Shown here: positions 53,854 to 64,000 of the stretch, piece after piece | Layout of the letters: each line of letters opens with the position of its first letter | Position numbering within the stretch: the first letter of the stretch is position 1 | From: Petrolisthes cinctipes | Taxonomy: Eukaryota; Arthropoda; Malacostraca; Decapoda; Porcellanidae | DNA: 64,000 bases | Assembly (NCBI GenBank): GCA_033782935.1 | Contig: JAWQEG010000474.1 | Location: forward strand, 2,170,001 to 2,234,000 | Direction: 5' to 3' | Made by a program: the position numbers and the translations under genes | The notes under the pieces: generated by a model | Databases searched by the model: none | The model's input: only the letters and a program-made list of their open reading frames with translations | Told to the model about the DNA's origin: nothing

Positions 53854-56800
53854 ATGAGGAGCGTGATAATGATTGCAATGGTGATGGTGATGATAATGGT
53901 GTTGATTATGAATATGGATCGTTACCCTCTGTACCTCTACTCCTTATCCCAGACTGCACGTGAAGGGTAAGTTTATAAAGTTTATATTTATTTTCCTATT
54001 TATTCATATATATACTCATATTTATTCATATATATATTTATTCAAGTACAAAAATTATATTGAACAACATGTAGATCATCAAGGAACAATGTGGAGGGAA
54101 AGTTTACACTCGTAAAACATACGGCCCAATACGGTACACACACAAACGTGCAATTATTGGTATAGTGAAACCAGCACAGCTGGATTGCTATAGAATACGC
54201 CCCTTCTCAAGCCCAGGCCCCGTATAGGCATAATCTGGGTTGGAAGGGTCTATTTCGTGACGATCATCAGAAGTAAATAAAAATTAAAATCTGGCGCTGT
54301 ACTGATAGTGGAGCCACCTGGTGGTGGCGTGGTGAGGTATTAGCCCCGCTCTGCGCTCGCAGGCAATCGGTCACTCTGTCGCGGAACACGTCCCAGTCAA
54401 CATCTTCGCTCCTCGCTGCTACGCTATGGTATTGTGTCACGTGTTCCTGCTATTGTTTCTTTTGTGTTCTAGTGGCTGGCCTGCTTTACAGATGTATAGT
54501 GTGTGTGTGTATTCTAGGAGTGTTTAGGTGTGTTTTGGGGGGTTTTTCTTCTCTAGGACTGAGTTTTTCTCTTCCCTAGGCGAAGGGGGCTTTTGGGCCT
54601 CCTTTTTCGGAGTTTTTCTCCTTCATTCCCCCCTTTCACCTTTCTTCCTGCCACTAGTACATTCATCGTGTGTGTTTTATCGGGGTTTCTGGTTTTTTTT
54701 AGCGAGGTTAGTGTCCCCACGTGGGGCCTTCGCCTCCCCACGTGGTGTGCGTGTGGGGTCTTTGCAGCCCTCCTCTTGCCTTCCCCGAGTATTGTGTGTG
54801 CCGAGTGAGAATTGTGCCCTGGTTCTCTCTTCCTTTCCCGAGCGGGGTTTTTTAGTGATTTTTGGTGTTTTTCCAGTGTTTTTACCTGGGTTGTTACAAC
54901 TCAGGCTACCGGGCCCCCCCGTTCCCCCTCCTTCGGGATCCTTCTGTCCGGGGGGGTTTCTTTTACCCGCTCCATGTGGCGGGCTGTTTTCTGGTTTTAC
55001 GGGGTTTTTCCCTGGTGGGTGTGCGTGAGATTGGGGGGTCGTGTCCTGGCCCCCGGGTTCAGCGGGTTTTTCCCGCGCTACTTCTCCTTGTTTGGGGTTT
55101 TCCCGTGTCTTCTGTGTTCCAGTGTCTGCACGTGCTAACCCATGTTTGTGTATTCTTTTCTTCCTCAGCCTACTCGTGCCTTATGTGCTGCTTCGGGGTG
55201 TACTGTGTGGGTCTCTCCTGACGGACACCTGCACTGTTCGCCTCACGCACCCTGCTTCACTCCCTTGGGTTACGACCCTTTGGCGTGTGGTGTGTGCCGC
55301 CCCTGGGCTGAGTTGTGTCGGGTTACCTCCCCTTCTGCCCGCTCCAAACTCCCCGCCCTTGCTTCTCTTCGTATGGCGTGGACGAGGGCTAGGAGAATGG
55401 CCCATAAACGAGATGGTTCTTCTTTGGCGTGGGTGGACCCGATTTTGGGAGCGGACCTGGGTTTGTTCAGGACCCGTTACCCTTCTTCCTGTCTCTCGGA
55501 GTCTCAGGGGCTAGAACCTCCTGAGGCCCGAGAGATTGAGCCTCCTTCCCGAGACGGTACTACGACTCCTTCTCGAGGCTTCTCCCCCCGGGAAGTGAGC
55601 GAGTCTGTCGCGCTGGTTCCCCCGACTACCTCACCGGTACAAGGACCCAGCAGGGAACCTCCAGCTTTGCCTCCTTCTAGAGCCGGCTCCTCAGGTCTCT
55701 CTAGAGGACGCAAGCGTTCGGCTAAAAGGTCCCGCTACTCCAGGAAGTCCCGGGCTCGTCGCCGTTCTCCTTCCTCCTCTTCTTCGTTGTCTTCTTCTTC
55801 CTCTTCTTCTTCATCGGGTAGCTCTCCTTCGCCCGCCCGCAAATCTCGCAAGGGTAAGCGGGGGGGGGGACAGCCCCTCGTCGAGGAAGATAGTGAAGAT
55901 CTTCCACACCCTTATTCCTCACGCCTTTCCTGGGGTTTCCACCGCGCAGCCTCTGGCTGTCGCTCCTTCGCCCACCCTTGCCCCTCCTCCTGCTTCTGCT
56001 CCCGTCGAGGGCGCGAGTCCTCCCGGGGATATGGGAGTCATTCCCGTTCCTCCTGTTTCCCCGGGACTCGAGTCTCCGTCGGGGGACGTAGCTGAGGAGT
56101 TGGTTACCTCTGCACCTCCATCCCCGTCACCCCCTCCTGCGGGCGACGGGTACCTTCCCTACTCTTGGGCTCTTCTCCCTCCTTCCTGGACCCACTCTTC
56201 GGAGGAGGGCAGACTGGTGGCTTGGTCTCCGGAAACGGCTCAACCAGATGTGTGGACCCGGAGGGATGACGTCCTGGTGAAGTGGGGGGCGGATGAGAAG
56301 GGCGACGCTATTCCCTTCTACAAGGTCCGTCCCATCTCAGCTCCCGTACCCACTTCATCGAGAGTGTCCTCTGCGGCTACCCTGGACGCGATTGGTTTTC
56401 TGGTGGAGTACAGCCAATTACATTTGTCCGAGGCTTGGAGGATTGACCGCTCCCACGGGAACATGGCAGTCCTCCTTTCCCCGGACGCGTACTTCCCGGG
56501 GGATAAGGGCGAAGGGGACCTGGACATCCCAGCCCTTCTCCTTAAGTCCCTGGACCACCAGAGGCACAGCGCGCCCAGGAAGCCCCCTCCTCCGTCTTTC
56601 CCCGTCATCCTCCCTCATTCCCGTGCCCCCCCGGGTTTGAGGGAGATGACCATCTCCACGGGGGCAGCAGCTGCGCTCATCCGAGACTGCCTCAACGCCC
56701 TCACCAACACCTACCACGAGATGTCGGGTATACAGCTAGCGTGAGTACCTTACTTCTAGTGTCATGTTACTTAGGGGATACGGGGTAGAGGGTCTCTCTG

Positions 56801-59800
56801 TTACTCCCGGGTACTTATCCCCGGGTTCGCTCGGTTTTTTCCTTGTTTACCCCTTACAGTGACACCCTCTCTTCCATGGCCACCGTGATGGAGGGCGTGG
56901 CGGTGATGGCGACCCACAACATGCGGGAGGAGGCGAAGGTTTTCGCCGAGGCGAGACTGGCAGCCCGCCAGGCGGCTGCGAAATCTGCGCCGGAGATGGC
57001 ACAGAGGGGAGTGGTGCGAGCTGCCCCCCTGTCCCCTGCCCTCTTCGATCAACCGGCGACAGACGCAATCTTCTCCTCTCTCCCAGCGGTAATCAACTTA
57101 CCAAAACCCTCTACCTCCAAGTAAGTACCTCTCGTTGTTCTACTTACCTGAGTTATTTTCACGGGAGGTGAAATTGAAGGAATATTCGGTTCTCCTTTGG
57201 TTCCTAATCAATCTGTTTGTCCATAGGCCACGTGCCCCACAGCCATCCAGACCAGCCTACCAGCCCCGAAGGCCCTCCCAGCCTTCCAGACTGCCGAGGC
57301 CCTCGTACCCCACTCCCCCGAAGGCACACAACAGGCCCTCCCAGAGGGGCCAGCAGCCATTTCGAGGGAGAGGACAGGGCTCCAAGCCCTATAGTAAACC
57401 CAAGTCCTCCTTCAGCCACCCCTCCCAGAAGGACCGCTCCACTTGAGGGTCCCACTCTGGGCTGCCTCACAGGGTGGTCAGCAGCCTGGCCCTCCCACGG
57501 CTGGGCAGCAAGGATAATTCGGCAGGGCCTGTCATGGCCCTGGATAACTGTTCCGGTGAGTAACTGTTAACTCTCCTAATCTGACATTTCTGACATATGA
57601 CTTATGCCTAATCCCGTCCTTGGGTTCCCGTTAGGTCAAAATCAGAGTTTTCCCTTGCGGTCAAAATCTCTGCCTCTGCCCGTCATTTACCCTCCAACCA
57701 TCCCCGGGTCCTTCGGGCCCCGGGGGCTAGGATTAACTGTACTCTCACTGACACCTGTCTTTTCCCGTTACAGCCACTACGTCTACCTCCTGCCTCAACC
57801 AAAGTGTCACTTTCGGTCGTCCCGCATGTGTTAGAAATGCGGGAAAAAGGGGTAGTGGAGCGGGCGACGGGAAGGGTCTTTCTTTCTCGTTTATTCACGG
57901 TCCCCAAAAAGGACCAGGGAAAAACGAGATTGGTGATGGACCTGAGCAAACTAAACAAATTTGTGAAAACCTTACGTTTCAAGATGGTTTCGGTTGCTCA
58001 GGTCCGCACAGTTCTAAGGAAGGGGGACTGGTTAGCATCCCTGGATCTCAAGGATGCGTACTGGCACGTCCCGATCCACCCCAGGTTTCGCCGTTTTCTG
58101 GCCTTCCAGGTGGGGACCGAGACGTTCCAGTTTACCAGGCTCCCTTTCGGTCTTTCTTTAGCTCCTCGAGTCTTCACAAAGCTCGTGAGGGTGGTGGCAT
58201 CCCGTCTGGCAGAGGCGGGTGTCCCCACCCTCATGTACCTGGACGATTGGTTGCTTCACGCCCCTTCCAAGGAGCAGGTAGCAAACAACGTCCGGGTAGC
58301 GAGGGGAGTGCTAGAGGAAATGGGGTTCCTGTTGAACATCCCCAAGTCCTCTCTCACTCCCACTCGCAAACTGTGTTGGCTAGGAATAGAGTGGGACTCT
58401 CTTTCGGCCACCCTCTCTCTCGCTCCAGACAACGCCCGCCGGACCCTCCGCCACGTCCGCCAGGCGCATTTTTCCCGTACTTTCTCTCACCGCCAGTGGG
58501 AATCATTGCTCGGGTCCCTAAATTTTGCGGCCCCTGCAATGCCCCTGGGACGACTGAAACACAGGAGGCTGACGCGGGAGGTAAACCTCCACCTTTCCCC
58601 CGCACACAGGGACCTTCCCAGGCAAGTGTCCCCCTCTCTCCACCGTCTCCTTCGCCCCTGGCTACGTCCCGGTGCCCTGCGTCAGCGGGTCCCCTGGGTG
58701 TTCCCTCCCCCGGGGATCACGGTGGCGACAGACGCATCGGACGTAGGCTGGGGGTACCAGTCTTGCCTGGGACATCAGCGTTGCGGGGGATGGAAGGAAG
58801 GGGAGAGGCTACTACACATCAACGCCCGGGAGTTGATGGTAGCGAAGGAATGGCTCAAGCGACACCTACAGTTTGCCAGGGTAGGCGTCCGCTTCGATAT
58901 GGACAATGTTGCGGCCGTGCAGTGCCTGCAGAAACAGGGCACTGCACGGTCGGAAATTCTCCTGTCCCTGTCAGAACAGATTTTTGCGATAGCTGCCAAG
59001 AGGTGCATTCACCTCTCGGCCCGCTATGTACCAGGGCGGGAGAACGATTGGGCGGACGCCCTATCCAGGTTCAGGGGGACGTCAGTCGAGTGGCAACTGC
59101 GTCCCCTTGTGTTCGAGTCTCTCTGCCTTCGCTACGGGACACCGGAGGTGGACCTATTCGCCTCCCCATCCACAGCCCTACTTCCTCTGTTCCTGACATT
59201 CTCGTCCAGAACAGAGGCGGGAGGCCCGGACGCCTTCACAGAGGACTGGAACAGGTGGGGGCATCTCTACCTCTTCCCACCCCCAGCTACGTCAGTCCTC
59301 CTGAAGGCGATCCTCAAGCTGCGCACATTCAGGGGGAGGGTACTCCTCATAGCCCCCCTCTGGCCAGCGCAACCGTGGTTCGGAGAATTGTCCCGGTGGT
59401 GCCCTCATCCCCTTCAGTTGGGATCGGCGTGCCTCTCCAGCACCCTGTCTGCACCACTCCAAGCGTCACTGAAACTACACGCTTGGAGTTTCTACGGGGA
59501 GTCCTCAGCAAAAGGTTCACTAAGGAGACAGTGGGCAAGATGTTGAGGGCTCATCGTCAGTCGTTGGTGCGACAGTACGAATCGTGCTGGAAAAGATTCC
59601 AGGACTTCTTGCGAAGACACCCCTCCATGGTCATCTCGGAGGACACGGTCCTGGAATTCCTCACGTGGCTCACCGATTCCACCAACAGGGCCCCGGCGAC
59701 GGTGCTTGCGCATTACGCAGCCCTGTCTGATCCCCTCCTCCTGGGTTTTAACATTAAGGTTTCGGAGAGGCCTCTCTCTCTCCTGAAGATGGGGATTCAG

Positions 59801-62231
59801 GCGAGGACCGCACCTCACCGGGCCCAGACGCCCTCCTGGTCCCTTCACCGCGTCCTTTCCTACCTGACCTTCGAGGGGGTCCCTCTGGAGGTTTGTCACC
59901 TCCTCCAGAAAGCTCTCTTCCTGCTCGCCTTAGCTACAGGGTACAGGGCCTCTCAGTTGGCAGCCCTGACCCGTCACACAGCCTTTTCTTCCGTAAGCCC
60001 TAACCTTACTTCCTTAACTATCTCCCCCTCTCCTGCTTTTCTAGCTAAGAACGAGCAGGCTGACGACAGGATTGGCCCTCTCGCAGTACCCTCGTTCCTG
60101 AGGGATGGAAGTTTCCACCCCCTCTGCCCAGTCCACGCTTTTTCAGCATACGTGGAGGCGACGAGAGGGGCTTCTCCGGACCACCTCTTCTACAACTCTA
60201 GGTCCGGTAACCCTCTCTTCCCTAGGTCAATCGCTCGCCTTCTCTGCCGAGTGATAGAGAACGGGGATCCCGGACACGCCCCGAGGGCTCACAGCGTTAG
60301 GGGCGTGGCCGCCTCCCTCGCCTTCCTCAAGACTCACTCGGTGGAGAGGGTTAGGGATTTGGGGGGTTGGACTTCCACTTCCTCCTTCAGGACGAGGTAT
60401 CTGTTCCACTCGCTCTCCCCTACCCCCTGTGTGGCTATGGGTACTCCACCCTCCATTCCCCAGGGTCCCCGCGGGAGAAACATGGGGGGGAGGGGCCGCC
60501 CGAAGAGAAAAGGTCGGGCGACTTAAGTCCCGTCACTATCATCCCATACTTCATCCCCATCTTGTACAGCTTCATGCTCATCCCCATGTCTATCATACGT
60601 GTACATATGGTGCGGACAATATAAATTACATTGTTACGGAATTTTTGTGTTTTCATTCTCCAAACAATTACTTTACTATGATGAGTGACAGGATATTTTG
60701 TTAAACACAGGATGACTGCATCCTGGTGTCCTCCTTCATCCCCTCGGGATCGCATTACCTGAGCCGGGGCCATAGCCCTAGCTCAGAGGACTTGAATAAA
60801 GGGGGGAGGGGCGTGCATGGTCACCCCTCCCCTCCTCTCCTAGACCCGACCCCTCGAGTCTGCCTATAAAGACTTTTATGAGTAACAATTCTGGTCTATA
60901 ACAGAATGGTCTACGGGTAATATGGGATAAGCTACTACACTCCCACCACGGCTACTCACCTAGCCAGTGTTGGGAGTTGCTTTAGCTTCAACCTCACCCT
61001 GCTCGGTTACCTTTCCGACTCTCCGCTCTCGACCGCTCTTAACTAGCACGTGATTGCCTCCACCTCACCTCCCACCTACCGCATCGCATGCATAGCAATC
61101 CAGCTGTGCTGGTTTCACTATACCAATAATAGTGCATTTGTCGCGGCTTCTAGCCGCTTTAATTGTATTTATTGGTTGTGAAACCAGCACAGCTTTGACT
61201 GACCCACCCACCTCCCGATGCGGCAGGCATTGGAGTGACCGATTGCCTGCGAGCGCAGAGTGGGGCTAATACCTCACCACGCCACCACCAGGTGGCTCCA
61301 CTATCAGTACAGCGCCAGATTTGAATTTTTATTTACTTCTGATGATCGTCACGGAATAGACCCTTCCAACCCAGATTATGCCTATACGGGGCCTGGGCTT
61401 GAGAAGGGGCGTATTCTATAGCAATCCAGCTGTGCTGGTTTCACAACCAATAAATACAATTTAAGCGGCTAGAAGCCGCGACAAATGCACTAATATATCA
61501 CTTGGAGTACGTGATCCAGGAACCAAACATTAACTTTACACTCTTAAAGTATACGGCCAGGGTGTATCACGAGTTGTGACGGAGCTGCAGGGAAATGAAA
61601 GTTTATGAAATTCTAAGCAAAAAATGGTTATTAAAAATGTGTGTTAAGAACTTGTTTAATTCAAGAGTAATTACAGCAGATGTGTCATTGAGCGGTGGTG
61701 GGTATAGGCTGTGCCAGCTGTTGTGTTGTGGTAGGATACTCCCGCATGTCCAGTCTTCCCGTCAGTTACTTCCTTTTCTTTTTTTCAAATTACATATTTT
61801 TGTCCTGAATTAATATCTTCTATCAATAGACGTCCATTAAGTGATTGTTTTAGGAAGGGTTGGTGCTTTTAACTGCTTTAAAGTCAAGTAGTAATATAGT
61901 AATAAATCTGGCAGTGTGTAAGGTGCCTGAGGGAGTGAGCCAGTGACTGGCGTGTGACAGGTTGTGTCTATTCTATGGACTTTTCACACCCAGTTTACTA
62001 CAGTACCATTCACATTTACAAACATGGAGTATATATTCATGACTTTTATCTATGGGTTCTGCAACGGCAACACTGAAGCATCGGAAAGAGAGTACAGCCA
62101 GAGATTTCCAACCACATCCGCTGTATTTACTCATAATCGAGTTCTTAAAACAAACATATTTATACAGTATTTGTTTCTTAGAACTGCATAAACTTTCATT
62201 TCCCTCCGGCTCCACCACAACTCGTGAGACA

Positions 62232-62283
<52 letters not shown>

Positions 62284-63968
62284 AAAGAGGGAGGCTTAGG
62301 CTTTTGGCTTCATTTCCACGACACTGGCTAGAATTATTTCAACTTTATCGTAAACATACCACTCAATTCTTATGTAAAAAAATTTAAACTTTTATTTTCG
62401 ACCTTTCCGCACTTAAAATGACCTTGTTCTTTGACCTATGGGCCAGTATTAGGGTCAAAATAATCAAGTGGTTATGCTGTAGGGCATTTTTAACAAAACG
62501 AAAAAAAAAAAAAAAAAAAAAATTACTAAAAATTTACTTTAACCATTTTTTTCACATAAAATGACCTTGACCTTTGACCTCAAGGCCAGAATTAGAGTCA
62601 AAATAGTCGGACTGATGTACTGCATCACATCATAAGCTAAATCTATCTTAAAGGGTACCATAGTATTCTAAAACATGCATAATTACTGTAAATTATCTGT
62701 TTTTGACCATTTTAGGTCAAATGGTGTGTCAAATTTTGACGGTGTTTAAACACATTAGATAAATCTTTTACCAATTCCCACACCAAAAACGAAGGTCCTA
62801 AGTCAGTCCCTAAAGCCTTAACAGAAAGATAAACAGACAAATAAACGGACAGACAGACGTGGCTGAAACTATTACCTTACGGTAATCAGAGAACAATGTG
62901 TAATATCGGCTGATGTAAATATTGAAAATAATAATGTCGTCCTGTGCTTATCGATGTGAAGTGACTATTTTTCAATTGTCTTCTTCACCACTGATGTAAC
63001 AATAAAATTAACCCATAAATAACACATTTCATCAAATGCAATGTTAGGACTAACCTCAGACGAGTTTAGCTGATAAAAGATGATTCATTAACATGTTTTT
63101 CTTCTCACCTTTTTATTTTTTTCATCTCTCAGGCCACCAGAGAATCTTATGCCAATTTCAACCCCAAAGCATCTACCTCCACCATCATCACTACCACTAT
63201 CAAAGACTTATCCCGTTCGTTTGCCCAACATAAGTGAGTCAGTCTCCATCCACACACCAACACTTCATCGTTAGCACTGCATCACAAAGCTGTTTAGTGT
63301 TCGTTTGGGGAGAACTTTGTCGAATCCTACCTGCCGTTTAATTATAATTATTAAATTGGTTGTGAGAATATAATATTATATACTTCTTCCGAATAGGGAA
63401 ACTTTATTAGGCCTATGTACTTATCAATATAACTATGAAACTTTGCACGTATCATTAAAACAATGTAACTTTGCATGTAACAATATAACAATATAACTTT
63501 GCATGTAACAATATAACAATGTAACTTTGCATGTAACAATATAACAATGTAACTTTGCATGTAACAATATAACAATGTAACTTTGCATGTAACAATATAA
63601 CAATGTCACTTTGCATGTAACAATATAACTTTGCATGTAACAATATAACTTTGCATATAACAATGTAACTTTGCATGTAACAATATAACAATGTAACTTT
63701 GCATGTAACAATATAACAATATAACTTTGCATGTAACAATATAACTTTGCATGTAACAATATAACAATATAACTTTGCATGTAACAATATAACAATGTAA
63801 CTTTTCATGTATCTATATAGCTATGTAACTTTGCAAGTATCAATATAATTATTTAACATTATTATTATATAACAGAGTTCGTGAATGATGATATATTTTT
63901 TTTATTAAATATTTCAGATGTTAACAAACTGGAGAGGATTCTTCACGGGACTATCCACCAGAATTTAG
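53854..63968 (+). CDS. WSCD-like sulfotransferase, copy B, first three exons (runs off window)
   Basis: Exons 53854-53966, 63133-63233 and 63918-63968 match exons 1-3 of copy A base for base as far as I compared. They encode the signal anchor, the Pro-rich stem and the short third exon (about 88 residues). The catalytic exons would lie beyond 64,000. Intron 1 contains the DIRS element and MITE but no Tigger. Whether copy B is a complete second gene cannot be judged here. Confidence 0.75.
55142..57446 (+). pseudogene. DIRS gag, three predicted exons, frameshift (copy B)
   Basis: Exon 1 is 55142-56740, exon 2 is 56860-57120, and exon 3 runs from 57227 to TGA 57444-57446. A G run at 55860-55869 has ten Gs against nine in copy A, shifting the frame after the Arg/Ser-rich region; the original frame resumes as a separate open stretch from about 55893. 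Exon 2 lacks the nonsense codon of copy A (CGA at 57017-57019). So the two copies are broken at different places in gag. Confidence 0.75.
57227..59546 (+). CDS. DIRS pol: reverse transcriptase and RNase H (copy B)
   Basis: Main exon 57774-59546, preceded by the overlapping upstream segment 57227-57555 (donor GTGAGT at 57556). The same catalytic motifs as copy A are present, including YLDD, TDAS, NARELMVA and WADALSR. Only about three residue differences from copy A were seen (H to R near 281, Y to C and R to G near the C-terminus). No stop. Confidence 0.85.
59540..60526 (+). CDS. DIRS tyrosine recombinase (copy B)
   Basis: 328 residues with all R, H-x-x-R, W and Y catalytic positions kept. 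About five residue differences from copy A lie outside them (for example R to K in SLLRMG, S to F in ALSLLA). The ATG/stop overlap with pol is preserved. Confidence 0.9.
   Translation: MLRAHRQSLVRQYESCWKRFQDFLRRHPSMVISEDTVLEFLTWLTDSTNRAPATVLAHYAALSDPLLLGFNIKVSERPLSLLKMGIQARTAPHRAQTPSWSLHRVLSYLTFEGVPLEVCHLLQKALFLLALATGYRASQLAALTRHTAFSSVSPNLTSLTISPSPAFLAKNEQADDRIGPLAVPSFLRDGSFHPLCPVHAFSAYVEATRGASPDHLFYNSRSGNPLFPRSIARLLCRVIENGDPGHAPRAHSVRGVAASLAFLKTHSVERVRDLGGWTSTSSFRTRYLFHSLSPTPCVAMGTPPSIPQGPRGRNMGGRGRPKRKGRAT
61561..62233. mobile_element. MITE family 1, copy B
   Basis: Counterpart of 23703-24375, same length and ends. Confidence 0.8.
63440..63835. repeat. AACTTTGCATGTAACAATAT minisatellite, copy B
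   Basis: Counterpart of 25590-25990 in sulfotransferase intron 2, nearly identical in length. Confidence 0.92.
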
Positions 63969-64000
63969 GTAAGTTATGGAACCATACACAGAGTGATAAT

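Larger units (their letters stand above)
54153..61491 (+). mobile_element. DIRS-type retrotransposon, copy B
   Basis: About 7.34 kb, same insertion site and structure as in copy A: core inverted repeats 54165-54376 and 61233-61444, internal complementary region 61093-61194. pol and recombinase are open. gag exon 1 has a frameshift in a G run. Small deletions in the leader (near 54800) and beside the right inverted repeat (about 20 bp, near 61230) distinguish it from copy A. Confidence 0.92.

Overview
The window is eukaryotic nuclear DNA, most likely from a decapod crustacean. The evidence is: split genes with canonical GT..AG introns; chitin-binding (Rebers-Riddiford) cuticle genes whose first intron interrupts the signal peptide after four codons; interstitial runs of the arthropod telomere unit TTAGG; very dense micro- and minisatellites; and DIRS, Penelope and Tigger transposable elements. 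The species assignment is inference. No rRNA, tRNA, CRISPR or bacterial-type operon was seen.

The dominant structure is a very large direct duplication. Bases 1 to about 26,144 (copy A) recur from about 41,213 to the window end (copy B) in the same order and orientation with few differences. Copy B continues past the window, and copy A starts before it. This is either a recent tandem duplication with a unit of about 41.2 kb, or two haplotypes placed in series by the assembler.

Each copy contains, left to right: long CA-rich, CATTCCAGACC-type and CACACCTCTG-type tandem arrays; interstitial TTAGG runs; a three-exon pro-resilin-like RR-2 cuticle gene with TATA box, initiator and CRE (A 3217-6617; B 44311-47636; identical proteins); minisatellites; a PHD-finger-like ORF split by a 1-kb Penelope-like insertion with a 12-bp target duplication; a MITE; and the first exons of a sulfotransferase gene. 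The first intron of that gene carries a 7.4-kb DIRS-type tyrosine-recombinase retrotransposon in both copies, and a 3.2-kb Tigger DNA transposon in copy A only.

The sulfotransferase gene can be followed through nine exons with matching splice phases in copy A (12705-32859, 350 residues). It resembles the WSCD / sialate O-sulfotransferase group but has no WSC domain. Downstream in the single-copy stretch (26.1-41.2 kb) lies a third cuticle gene on the minus strand (36183-37145). It combines an RR-2 domain with a Pro/Ser/Tyr-rich middle and a long Glu/Ser acidic block; its signal-peptide exons were not found.

The DIRS copies show inverted terminal repeats, an internal complementary region, a gag interrupted by two predicted introns, a pol (RT-RNase H plus C-terminal extension) joined across another intron, and a tyrosine recombinase whose ATG overlaps the pol stop region. 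Each copy has a different gag lesion. Three dispersed non-autonomous repeat families with terminal or internal inverted repeats were recognised by comparing sites within the window. The host genes fit an exoskeleton context (chitin-binding matrix proteins next to a Golgi-type sulfotransferase), but a functional link is only inference.
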